From Symbiodinium natans (taxonomy: Eukaryota > Sar > Dinophyceae > Suessiales > Symbiodiniaceae): DNA of 64,000 nt. The translations under genes were made by a program, and so were the position numbers. How positions within the stretch are numbered: position 1 is the stretch's first letter; each line of letters starts with the position of its first letter. The stretch covers positions 176,961 to 240,960 of the forward strand of contig CAJNDS010000746.1 in NCBI GenBank assembly GCA_905221605.1, read 5' to 3'. Under the pieces are notes generated by a model. It saw only the letters and a program-made list of their open reading frames with translations. It had not been told where the DNA came from and ran no database searches. Below, piece by piece: positions 41,701-51,655 of this stretch.

Positions 41701-44433
41701 GCCGTCGGCGAAGTCGATCAGCCCACAGAATTGAACGTGGACCTCGTCCTCCGCGGTCCCTTCGATGTGCACGCGAGCGTTCGCGCCATCAAGATCACTG
41801 TGGACAAACACGGGCTGTGTCACGCTGTCGAGATGATCCTGGGCACTGCCAGACAGCTCCCGAAATCGCTTGCGGACTTCTTCGCCCTCGTCGCCCACCA
41901 AATCCCGCGTGTTGGACTCAATCTCCTGGTGAACAAAAGCCCACCAAGTCGGGGCGAACGACGATGTCAGAAACGGATCGTCCTTCTCCGTGGTCATGTA
42001 CCCGAAGCCACTTTCTGCGGGCAGCGCAGCGTGCAGGCGGGACAGCTCATGAGCCATCTCCCGGACCACGTAGTCCCGAGTTGCGTCTTTGAAGATGGCC
42101 ACCGTGGCGTCCTCGTTGCCTAAGCAACTCTCAACGAGGAATTGCTGCCCAGGGTCTTCATAGATCAGCCGGGGAGCACGCACCCCTCCTTCCTCAAGCC
42201 GTCGCAGGACAGCAGCCTGGAAAGCAACCTTGTGCATTTGATGTGGAGGAGTTGGGTTTCGAGGACACCTCCAAATCGCTCGCTCTAACCCATCGTCTGC
42301 TTTGGTGGTGTAGCTCACGAGGTAGACCCAATTGTCACAGCCTTTCGAGCAGTCGCGGATGCTCGACACGGTGTCTATGTCTGGGATGGCGAGTTGCAGG
42401 TGGGCCTTAATGTCATCCTCGCTGGCCATGTCGCATCTATCGAAACCCTGCTTGGTTTCTTCAACGTGAGTTCCTTTGCGGGTGCCTCTCTACACACTTG
42501 TTGGGGTCTAGGTGCCCGAAGTAAACCTAAAAAGAGTTTGTTTGGGGGGGGTTGCGGGAGGCTGCTCTAAAAATCTCAGTTCTGCGGACGAGCACCGCGC
42601 GACCTTGAGTGTTGACTTGCCATGTATGAACCCCCTGCAATTCCAAAAAAAAAAAAACGGAACTCTCCCCCCAACAAACGCCGCTCCTTCTCAAAGGGGC
42701 CTGCCCTGGTAAACCCAAACCCCTGAACTCCATGCTGGGGAGTCCCTTTCAGACCCCAACTCTCCATAGAATCGGCTGCTTCCCTGACCCATTGAATCAA
42801 GGGTTTTGGGTTTGGGGTTTAGGTGTTGGGGTTTGGGGGTCTTTTGTTGGAAGGTTAACATCAGTACATGGTGGTTGCCGCTTGTCTCCATCGGCATGAT
42901 GATGGACTGCTTGCAGCAGGGAGACAGACCCGTCTTAAGAGGATGAGGATCAGGGCAATCCAAAGGCCGAGAAACCCTGTACTCCCTGACCCGCAAACCA
43001 ACAAATCGCATGAGTCTTTAGCGAATCCTTACACCTTTAAATTTTTCACCCTAATAAACCCTAGACCCCAAACCCAAAACCCTAGACCCCAAACCTGAAA
43101 CCCTTAAACCCTTGAACCCTGCAGCCTTACACTGTGGAACTCATCTCCCCACCGCCCTCTACTCCTTGGGCATACCCTTTGAACAAATATCAGGGCTTTA
43201 GAAATCCTTCCTTATTTCTCCTTGTTGTAGATTCAGGGGTCCGGGTATCGGGGTATGCTGAATGATTCTCAGACCCCCCCCCCCCCCCCCCCCCCCCCAA
43301 AGAAAAAAAAAAAACAACAACTCTCAAGGGAGCCAAGCTTGGACCCCTAAGGATTGTACCCCGAATGGGGTTTCCTCAATATACTCCGGGTCCAAGCTGG
43401 ACTTAAAACCGCCCAAACCCTAAACCCTAAACCCTAAACCCAAAACCCCAAACCCCGTATATGGCCCGTCTATTTCCTGGCTCTTGAAAATGGGGTGGAG
43501 CCCAACGATGCACTAAAAACCGCCTCTAAACCCTAAACCCTAAACCCAAAACCCCAAACCCTAAACCCTAAACCCTAGACCAGAACCCTAAACCCCAAAC
43601 CCCATGAAACTCTTCACCCGAGGGTCCTTGGACAGGAAGCCCTGATCGTCTGACGACAAGCCCCCCAGCTCCTCCAGCCTGCAAGGTTTAGGGTTTTGGG
43701 GGGTTTAGGGGGTTTAGGGTTTAGGGTTTGCAGTTTGGGGTTCAGGGTTTGGGGGGCGATTCAGGGGTTCATGGTTATTGGCTTTCGGGAGATTTTGGGG
43801 TCCAGGGTTTAGGGATTTAGGGTTTAGGACTTAGGCTTTAGGGTTTGGGGTGTAGGGTTAAGGCTCACGACGTGACAAAAGTGGAAACCTGAACCTGCGA
43901 AGCGCCCAACAGACTACATAAACCCTCAACCACAAATTTTGCACCCTGCGATGAGCCCAAGTGCAAGAGTGGGTTTAGGGTTTAGGGTTTAGGGTTTAGG
44001 GTTTAGGGTTTATAAGTTTAGGGTTCAAGGGACATGGGTTGTGTGCGAGGACAGTCCGCCAACCTCAAGAAAAGAGTCACCTATACATCAAACCAAGGGT
44101 GCTTATCACAAGAACCTACAAGAGCCACAGATAAGCTAGGAACAAAAAAAGGTTTAGCGTTTAGGGTTACATTGGGTCTCTGCACCTTGACTTCAAGCCC
44201 AAAAGAGCTCCGAAGTTTCGGGGTTTAGGGTGTGGGGGTTTGGGGTTTAGGGTGCAGAAGCCCCATAGCCCGAGAGCCCTCTAAGCCCGAAAGCCGACGC
44301 CCCGAACTCAAATCGCGAAGCGTATGCACACAAGCCTTAAACCCTAAACCTTAAACCCTAAACCCTAAACCCTACACCCTAAACCCTAAACCCTAAACCC
44401 GTGGGGCCTATCGAGACGCTTGCGCATGGCTGC
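31092..44433 (-). CDS. Coiled-coil-rich multi-exon gene, minus strand
   Basis: Exons from 5' to 3': 44408-44433, 43618-43678, about 40012-40057, 38145-38192, 37827-37862, 37008-37052, 35950-36012, 32995-33039, 32426-32458, 32016-32094, 31719-31859, 31092-31153. Almost all begin after AG with G, end at GT, GC or GA, and are phase 0; 44408 into 43618 closes in frame as AAMRKRLDRLEELGGLSSDD. Peptides such as VDKYQEAASMRGMRDL, VLDEVAQIRALQ, EQLRRQTQEQEDAQK, AAQELQRQIQKTTQKISHRT and VQGLQRLDELLCSAQ suggest a long helical or coiled-coil protein. Exon 31719-31859 reads VLHEALAELVLMQFAAAKKP and later YAEFYAHDILPVALVL. No family is recognised. Grouping into one gene is inferred; the stop codon was not found and may lie within or beyond the 8.8-kb element. 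Confidence 0.45.
31233..31373. mobile_element. Family C inverted-repeat element
   Basis: About 140 bases: GGTTCCTTAATATGGGCCC at the left, GGGACCATATTATTAAGGGC at the right. Same interior plan (AGAACCCTTTA, GGGGAGGTAAGGGACC) as 50914-51046 and 55168-55307. Fragments also lie at about 31623-31690. Confidence 0.6.
32175..32258. mobile_element. Family B element, right half only
   Basis: Ends GGAACCTAGGGGTGG..GGGGAACCCATGA as in 12178-12329. The left arm is absent and a telomere-like stretch (32103-32160) takes its place. Confidence 0.55.
32670..32742. repeat. Paired C-runs with A-run
   Basis: C-run, ACCCTAAG, C-run, then an A-run. Homopolymers this long are prone to assembly error. Confidence 0.7.
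33188..33328. mobile_element. Family D inverted-repeat element
   Basis: CTTGGAGGTTCAGGGT at the left and ACCCTGAACCTCCATAG-type right end, with inner GGTTACTA/TAGTAACC arms. Sister copy at 45816-45930. Confidence 0.6.
33695..33845. repeat. GGAGGGA purine tract
   Basis: About 150 bases of GGGAGGNAG/GAGAG. The Arg/Glu/Gly-rich and Ser/Leu/Pro-rich frames on the two strands are artefacts. Confidence 0.75.
34451..34577 (+). repeat. Telomeric array (TTTAGGG)
   Basis: About 17 units. GCAAGGTT lies on both sides (CCGCAAGGTT before, TGCAAGGTT after), a possible 8-base flanking repeat partly built from the motif. Confidence 0.9.
35208..35403 (+). CDS. 5' end of a secreted-protein gene, two exons
   Basis: Exon 35208-35273 starts at ATG and reads MALSMALLLLAQGICQQTLL then SY, a clear signal peptide with hydrophobic core ALLLLA and a plausible cleavage after GIC or CQQ. 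A GA donor follows. Exon 35326-35403 starts after TAG with G, is in phase, and reads GLKPRGCPNFLPSKSRAQGS then NILIVE before a GT donor. The intron is largely CCCTAAA repeat. It lies on the opposite strand inside a 2.9-kb intron of the minus-strand coiled-coil gene. No family is recognised; the rest of the gene was not traced. Confidence 0.5.
37586..37783 (-). repeat. Telomeric array (CCCTAAA) with CCCTAATAAA interruptions
   Basis: About 26 units. The 10-base CCCTAATAAA variant occurs several times. Confidence 0.9.
38690..39370. repeat. Dispersed CCTACGCGGA block with a triplicated 22-base unit and TA tracts
   Basis: More than 15 scattered copies of (C)CTACGCGG, some in direct pairs (CCTACGCGGACCTACGCGG), flank three tandem copies of CCAACCCTGCCCGNTTTTNTG (38877-38940) and TA microsatellites. 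It contains no telomeric repeats, unlike everything around it. Confidence 0.7.
41431..42429 (-). CDS. APH/choline-kinase-like phosphotransferase, uninterrupted
   Basis: 332 residues in one open frame, the only long real open frame of the window. Family: APH fold kinases (aminoglycoside, choline, homoserine and other small-molecule kinases), ATP-dependent. Seen: N-lobe segment NWVYLVSY near 33-40; hinge-like FLVESCLG at 97-104; catalytic loop HSDLDGAN with His210, Asp212 and Asn217; metal-binding IDFADGICGDP with Asp239 at 238-248; helical C-terminal region. The substrate cannot be told from sequence. It is intronless, unlike its neighbours, and lies on the same strand inside an intron of the coiled-coil gene (between exons 43618 and 40057), so a retrocopy or transferred gene is possible. 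The frame stays open upstream of this Met to about 42490 and AG-G occurs there, so an exon of a larger gene is an alternative. Confidence 0.85.
   Translation of the reverse strand: MASEDDIKAHLQLAIPDIDTVSSIRDCSKGCDNWVYLVSYTTKADDGLERAIWRCPRNPTPPHQMHKVAFQAAVLRRLEEGGVRAPRLIYEDPGQQFLVESCLGNEDATVAIFKDATRDYVVREMAHELSRLHAALPAESGFGYMTTEKDDPFLTSSFAPTWWAFVHQEIESNTRDLVGDEGEEVRKRFRELSGSAQDHLDSVTQPVFVHSDLDGANARVHIEGTAEDEVHVQFCGLIDFADGICGDPLFDMATLWDHCALTEYFETIFQPFFRQYCVSAGISPTLAQLKVVALYGCMYAIWRSGPERTLRMLDHALDLSHDDLDRLTSEAK
43277..43315. repeat. C-run followed by A-run
   Basis: More than 20 C then about 15 A/AC. Same layout (C-run then A-run) as 32670-32742, 46229-46255 and 48288-48314. Confidence 0.7.
43334..43404. 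mobile_element. Family H inverted-repeat element
   Basis: CCAAGCTTGGACCCCTAAGG at the left and CCGGGTCCAAGCTGG at the right. Related left arms at 49078-49133 and 60108-60210. Confidence 0.45.
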
Positions 44434-44621
44434 CTTGGTCTGCAAGAATACGCTCGGTTTGGCGGGTTTAGGGTTTATAGGGTTTGCGGTTTAGGGTTTA
44501 TGGCTTGAAGTTTAGGGTTTAGGGTTTAGGGTTTAGGGCTTGAAGTTTCGGGTGTAGGGCTTGAAGTTTAGAGTTTAGGGTGTGGGGTTTAGGTTTTGGG
44601 ATTTAAGGCAAAAGCTGGGGC

Positions 44622-47600
44622 TTAGGCTGCATCATCATCATCCCTTTCAAGCGGCGTCATTGCTGGTGCTGTGGCCACTTTGCTGGCTTTCTTGATTGGT
44701 TGGACGTCCTGCGCGACGTCGTCGGAGTCTGAGCTGCTGGAACTGCATGCACGCACACTTGATCCGGACGAAAAACTTTCCGACGGCGCTTCCCCTGCGT
44801 CCTTCAACTCTTCCTCGACTTTCTGAATTTTGCCGCGAACTCCCTTGAGGACACGCACCTTCTGTCGCAGCATGTCCCGGATGTCTCCCTTCCGCTTGAG
44901 GTATTCTGCTCGTAGCGGGTTAGGGTTTAGGGTTTAGGGATTAAGGTTTAGGGTTTAGGGAAGGTTCCGTCGTTTTGTATGGCCAATGGCCATGAGCTTC
45001 GGGGGGCGACGCTGCAGTTGAAGCCGGTTGGATGCAATTCTTTCTGCTTCTAACTTGACGGCTTTAGGTTGCAAGAAGCTAAGGTCCATATTTAGGGCTC
45101 CTAATTGGGAAACTCTTCTATACCCCTTGGATACCCTGTGAGGCCACCATATTATGGAGCATGTAACTTCCCTTAGGCTTCGGGAAACAACAAGTGCAAA
45201 CTATCTAGCACACTGTATGAAGTACAGAATATCAACTTCTCGTACGATGGGAAACACATCCGGCGCGGTCCGATATGCTCAGCCCAAAAACGGCAGGGCC
45301 TATCCCAGCCTATAACCCGAAACCCTACACCCTGAACCCTAAACTCTAAAACCCCTAAGCCCTAAACCCTAAGCCAAAACCCTTAACCCTAAACCCTAAA
45401 CCCTAAATCCTGAACCTCACACACCAGAGATGGCAGTCCACCGACTCGGTTGCCAAGACAAGAGCACTAACCTAAACCCTAAACCCTTAACCCGAAGCAT
45501 GAGAGCCCCCATAGTTACGTGACGGAGAGAAGGGTTTAGGTTTAGGGTTTGGGGTTTAGGGTGTAGGGTTTAGGGTTTACTGTTTACGGTTTAGGGTTTA
45601 GGGGCCCAGATATTAGTAGATGCATCGGGGCCCTCTGAGCTGGGTTGCAAGTATCAGGACTTCGGCTCTAAAGGTCCTATGTTTATGCTTAGTATGGTCC
45701 TGTAGGGTTTAGGGTTTAGGGTTTAGGGTTTAGGGTTTAGGGTTTAGGGTTAGGAGCCCCACCTGTGCAGCCACCAAGAGAAGTCAAGAGTTGAGTGTCC
45801 GCGGGTCTGGGGCTCTACTTGGAGGTTCATGGGTAGTTGATCAGTAGGGCTATAAGTATCCGAAACAGGGTCATAAGCTTAGTTGCCACACTTAAGCTCC
45901 TACTTAGAACTACCCACGAACCTCCAAGTATCGCAACACTCGAACCCTAAACCCTAAACCCTAATCCCTACAAACCCTAAACCCTATAAACCCTAAACCC
46001 TAAACCCTTAAACCCCCTAAAGCTGCGTGCCCGGGCTGTCGTGGGCAACATGTCGTCCAGCTCCAGGTCCTTGCGAGGGACGCAACGTACCCGACAAGCC
46101 CCCGAAGCCCAAACTCTGAAACCCGCACCCTCAAACGCGCAAAGCAAAAACCCTAGACAGTGTTTCGGGTTTAGGTTTAGGAGCCTAGACACTCCAGAAT
46201 CCAAAAAGAAAAGCTCAAGCCCCAAGAACCCCCCCCCCCCCCCCCCCGAAAGAAAACAAAACCTTAAACCCCAAAAGCCCGAAAGTGTCGGAGCGCGCGG
46301 GGGCTTGGGATTTAGGGTGCTGCTTGAGCGTCATTGCTAAAATCCCTGGGTAGAATTGTGGTTTGGCTTGGAACTCAGGGTTTGGAGCTGAGGTTTATGC
46401 TTTCAGGTTCAGGGGGCTTTGGGGGCGTTTACGTTTTCAGTCCCGGAGCGCCTGCACTCGAGGCCCCTAAACTCAGGTTTGTTCTGGTTGAGGGATTAGG
46501 GTTGCCCGGGACAGGCTAGCAGCCCCCTGCACTACGCTCCCTCCTCCTCGCATCCACGATATATGGTTAGGGTTTAGGCTTCTGGGGTTAGGGTCCAAAC
46601 CCTAAAACCCTAAACCCCTAAACCCCTAAACCCTAAACCCCTAAACCCTAACCCCTAAACCCTAAACGCTAAACCTTCGGTTTCGGGTTTAGGGTATCGA
46701 AACTCCCAGCAGTCCTGGAGCTGCTGGGCGAAGTCGCCTGAAAAGAGGCTGACGACGCCTTCCCAGGACCTCGGATTTTTCGAGAGCCCTAAACCCTAAA
46801 CCCTAAACCCTAAACCCTAAACCCCAAACGCTAAACCCTAAACCCTAAACCCTAAACAACCCGGAACCCTAACCCAGAGAGCTTGTGCTGAAAGGAGCCC
46901 TCTGCACTAGATGGCTCATCATTACATGAGCTGCAAGGGCTCGGTAACAGGGAGCAGGGTTTAGGGTTTAGGGCTTAGGGCTTTAGGGTCCGGTTTTAGG
47001 CTTAAGGTTTTGGGGCCTCATCCCTGAAGCCTCAAACTACTACTACCCTAAGCTACGATTATCTTTAAAAGAGCCTCCCCAAAAATGAAAAAACACATTC
47101 CTCTTCTTAGGGTCATATAGGAATGATCATCTTTCATTTTTTGGTGGTAGCCAAGGGTTACCCTAAACTTTAGGGCCCTCAACCCTCAACCCTCAACCCC
47201 AAACCCCAAACCAAGCCCCCAAAAAAACCCAGGGAGTCTTCGGGCATTCAAGGCATAATGGGGGGGCAAAGTCCCGAGCCATCTCTTCAGGAGGCACCCT
47301 AAACCCTAAACCCTAAACCCTAAACCCTAAACCCTAAACCCCAAACCCTAAACCCTAAACCGCCACCCTGGTGGGCTCCCGACTCCGCCACGCCCAGGGC
47401 GTCCAGGAAAGCGAAGAAGACCAGCTGCAGGGTCTCCGAGGGGGGCCCGGCCTTCGCAAGGAAGTTTAGGGTTTAGGGTTTAGGGTTTTGGATTTAGGAT
47501 TTAGGGTGTAGGGTTTAGGGTAGCTAGACTCCCCTTAGAATTTTAATAGGGATTAGGGCTTTGGGTATGTTCCCCTTATAACAGGGATTTTTCACAGGGT

Positions 47601-48001
47601 GTGCTATTGGAGCCGAAACACTACAGTCACAGACCAAATCCTAAGCCCCCCGAAGCCCTAAACCCTGAAGCCCCCAAAAACCTAACTCCCTAGGAACCTG
47701 AATAAAAAATAGCATCTTGAATACACACTTGGCCTTTAAGTAAAGAAAAACAAGGAATCCTAAGGGGGGGTACATAGGCAAGGAAGTTGAAGGTTGAGGG
47801 CTTCAAGGTTTGAAAGAAGGAGGGTCGCAACCTTCGGAGCTTCTGCGCCATATTTCGGCAAGCCCTACACCCTGCACCGTAAAGCCTAAACCCCAAGAGC
47901 TGTTCGGGTTCAGGGCTTTTCAAGGCTGGGAGCTCTTTCTAGCAGAGAGCCCGAGGCAAGAGGCCTCCCTGAAGTCGTCGATGATGGCTTGCGGCACGGC
48001 C
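44622..48001 (-). CDS. Multi-exon gene or 5' part of the coiled-coil gene, minus strand
   Basis: Exons 47944-48001 (AVPQAIIDDFREASCLGLS), 47367-47451 (AGPPSETLQLVFFAFLDALG), then less exact islands near 47222-47287, 46885-46955, 46695-46775 (WEGVVSLFSGDFAQQLQDCW), 46022-46069 (DLELDDMLPTTARARS) and 44965-45065 (AVKLEAERIASNRLQLQRRP), and a last exon 44622-44888 with a stop. The first two are phase-compatible. The last exon reads GDIRDMLRQK, then a Ser/Asp-rich tail ending PLERDDDDAA. A GT donor after DMLRQK (AAG-GTGCGT) would instead join in phase 0 to exon 44408, making one long gene with an alternative 3' end. No family is recognised. Each junction without AG-G is approximate. Confidence 0.45.
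45816..45930. mobile_element. Family D inverted-repeat element
   Basis: 115 bases. 21-base terminal arms beginning TACTTGGAGGTTCATGGGTA match at 20 of 21. Confidence 0.75.
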
Positions 48002-48258
48002 CTGCCGGGGACGTGGAGACTTCGGGCATCTAAGGACCCAAGACTTTTCCCCAAACCCTAAACCCTAAACCCTAAACCCTAAACCCTAAACCCTAAGCCC
48101 TAAACCCTATCAGCCCACAAGCCCTGCAACCCGGAACGCGCTCCCAAGCCCTAAGCGCTAAGCTCCACACTGGCGCCCCGAACGCGAAACCGGTTTTGTA
48201 TCTAGGGCTAGACCCCAAACCCTAGAACTCTAAATCCCTAAAGCCTAAAACCCAAAAG

Positions 48259-48314
48259 CCCTACTAATTTTGGCTCAAGAACGAACCCCCCCCCCCGCAA
48301 AAAAAAAAAAAAAA
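48259..48314 (+). other. Possible spliced-leader relic followed by C-run and A-run
   Basis: 48259-48279 matches the 21-base dinoflagellate spliced leader at 17 of 21 positions, including an unbroken 13-base ATTTTGGCTCAAG. It is followed by a C-run and about 16 A. Either a remnant of a reverse-transcribed trans-spliced mRNA or chance. Confidence 0.3.
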
Positions 48315-48534
48315 CTGTTCGGTCTTCCGATTACAATTTTCACTGGATTCTACGTTGATTAATTGTTGTTGTGTGTTTTTTTTTTTTTTGGGGGGGGGGG
48401 GGCTCTTAAGCAAATACTTACCGTAAACTTTAACTTTAGTACTCGGGCCCTCAACCTATATAAACCCTAAACCCTAAACCCAAAAAGACTCTGAAACCTT
48501 GCAGTTTAGGTATTAGGCATCCTCCAGACTGAGG

Positions 48535-48640
48535 GGAGGGAGACGCGGGAGGGGGGTGGGGGGGAAGGGGGTGGGGGAAGGGGGTGGGGGAAGGGGGTGG
48601 GGGAAGGGGGTGGGGGAAGGGGGTGGGGGAAGGGGGTAGG
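48535..48640 (+). repeat. G-rich minisatellite, 13-base AAGGGGGTGGGGG unit
   Basis: Six to seven tandem units of pure purine with G-runs of five; G-quadruplex formation is likely on the plus strand. Confidence 0.85.
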
Positions 48641-48701
48641 GAGACATTTCATGGCACATACTAGGGCCGTTAGTAGGGGTTTAGGGTTTGGGGTTTAGGG
48701 T

Positions 48702-51609
48702 TCAGAATGGTTTTGTACGCGTACGCATCATCATGATGACAAACACCATCACTAAGACCGCTAAAAGTAATAGTTCACTGAAGTCATAAGCAGAATCATA
48801 TCGCCTCAAATCCAAGGTTGCCATTCTCAGCTCCTGCTGAACGTCCGCCTCCGCATTGACGCATTGGTTCAGGGAGGGGTTTCGGGACACGTTTGGGTGG
48901 TCAAGGTTCCCTGAGCTCTCAACCCAAACCCTAAACAAGAAACACTGGGTTGAGGATTTCGGGGACACCCGGCAAGCCCGGAAAACTTGTCCGACATTCA
49001 ACAACCCCAAAATCCCAAACAATGTCAGACCACACGAAAAAAAGGCAGGATAAGTGGAGGCGAACCTCACAGTTCAAAGGGAGCCATACTCGGACCCCTA
49101 AGGATATACCCCTAAAGGTGCCCCGTAGGGATCAGGGCTTAAGTCTAACCGGCTAGTTCGCTACATCGGGCCTAAGTTAGCAAACTCCCCCAATTCCAAG
49201 GCCGTAGACTTGACCTACCATGGGCATGATGAAAACAAGGATAACCCATAGGTGGTTCTGGATTAGAACCCTAAACCCTTTATGCTGTAAGGCTTAAGGA
49301 AAACAGTAGGATTTAAGCCTCAAGGCCTATAATATAAGGTTATAAGGTTCTTTGTGTAGATTTGAGTAACCGTTAAACATAAACCCAAAATTCGATAAGG
49401 ACGCCCTCGCCCGTTTTAGGCGCATGGCACAAAAAGGCAGCTTGGTGGGATTGCGGGGTAGGATGCTTTCCCGAGGGTATCATTTGAAGAATAAAATAGG
49501 GGTCGGAATAATTACTTACAGTATTCCCTTAGGGTCCATTGATACATAAATAAATAAACATATATATATATATATACCTATACATACTATAACAACGCCC
49601 CAAAACCCTATTCTACTTACTCAGGCCCCTATTCTAAGCCTATGTCGAGGTGCAGGGACTTCAGGAGTATTCCCTGAACGGTATCGTGGGTAGGACGGTT
49701 ATGAGGCGTGGGGGTGTTACACGCCAAAATGAGCAATGTCCAAACTTTGCGACTTAACTCATTTCGGGCTTGGGGGATCGGGATTGCCACACGAGCCCAA
49801 AACCTAAACCTACCTGCTTGAAAGGCAATTGTTCAACGTACGTACAAAAAGGTTATTCGGGGCTTCATGTTCTTACTTGGCTGCACTCAGGAGGGGAGCT
49901 ATAAATTAAACTTTTAGCTGCCTTATTAAGAAACCCAATAAACCCAAAAAGGGTTTAGGGTTTAGGGTTTAGGGTTTAGGGTTTAGGATCTAAGTTACAG
50001 TAAAGTACCACAAAGCTTAAAGGTACGTCGGGCTTTGGCTTGATAGAGTTGAGCGTTTAGGGGGTTTGGGGTTTAGGGTTTAGGGTTTAGGGTTTAGGGT
50101 TTATTGAGGTGACCCCCCCCCCCCCCCCTACTTCCCTGGCACAGGGCAGCGGTGGCGCACCATCGTTTCAGACACATCCTGCTCCAACTTCTCCATCTGC
50201 GGCGGGGGCGGACCCCAACCCAGACCCCTTTGGAGGATCCAATAATGGAACACGCAACATCGTACCAGAGGGTTTAGGGTTTAGGGTTTAGGGTTTAGGG
50301 TTTAGGGTTTAGGGCGTGGGGCTTAGGGGAAGGGTGAAGGGCTGCTAGGCTTCTTGTCGAGGATGTTCATGTTCAAGCCGGGGGATGCTTCGGGTTCAGG
50401 GATTCCCTAAACCCTAAACCCTAAACCCTAAACCCTAAACCCTAAACCCTAAACCCTAGATCCTAAACCCCAGTGTCTATACGGCTAAGGAGTTTGAGCT
50501 TTAGGCTTGGAGGTGCTCGGGTTCCGTTACGTCTTCAGACCAGGGCATCCGAGCCCGAAGCCCACAGCCGTTTTGCTAGTTCATGGTTTAGGGTTTAGGG
50601 TTTAGGACTTAGGGTTTAGGGGGTTAGGGTTTAGGGTCCATGGTTGGGATAGTATGGAAAATTGAACATCCTATTCCTTATTGGGTTTAAGCACCCTTGA
50701 AAATGCAAAACGCTAGCCCACTATGACAAAGTTTTTACCTCTGCACATACGTAATGTCTGGTTTATTGTGTATATATGCACATACTTGCAAGTCGAGCCA
50801 GACTTTAGCTGTGCATCATATAGATGTCTACAAAACAAACAAGCAACAAGATGATTCAAGCAGCTGTCGAGCCCGGATTTTGTGCCTTGATGTTAGCATC
50901 TCTTACGGCAGTTACATGGTCCCTTAGTATGGACCCTTAAAAAGGGGACCCCCTTACATACCCCTTCTTTGCCCTGTACAAAATAAGGGCCCAGACGCCA
51001 GAACCCTTTAAAGGAGGTAAGGGACCATACTAAGGGCCCATGAAGCTACCCTTCGAGCATCGGATATGTTCAGGCCCTATACGTGCGACCCGCCGGAACC
51101 CCTGACGTGCGAGGAGCGTCTTCCTCAAGCCCGAAATCGAAGACTAGCTGTATGCCTACCTTATTTTGGCATGGGTAAGGAGGAGTTTTCGGTGAAACCT
51201 ACACCCTAGCCCTAAACCCTGAACCTACACCCTAAACCCTAAACCCTGAACCCTAAACCCCAAACCCCAAACCCTAAACCCTAAACCAGGTTGAAAGTGG
51301 CACCAGGAAACCCAAGAGAGCACAAGCATTCCTAGAGGAAAGACCTTAACTCATGGCATGGAAAGCGAGGACGTGTACTCCCGAATCCAGCCTCAAAACC
51401 CTAACCCCCCCCGAACCCCAAGCCTTGAACCCTCAACCCTCAACCCCTAATCCCTAAACCCTCCACCCCTAACCCCTAAACCTTTTTTGCCCTAACCCCT
51501 ACGCCCCAAAACCACCAACCCCTATTCCCGAAACCCACAAACCCCAAACCCTCCACCCGAGCGTAGCGAAGGGTTTAGGGTTTAGGGTTTAGGGTTTAGG
51601 GTTTGGGGT

Positions 51610-51655
<46 letters not shown>

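Noticed and set aside
41467-42123. 218-codon plus-strand frame
   Set aside because: Antisense shadow of the phosphotransferase; no motifs of its own.
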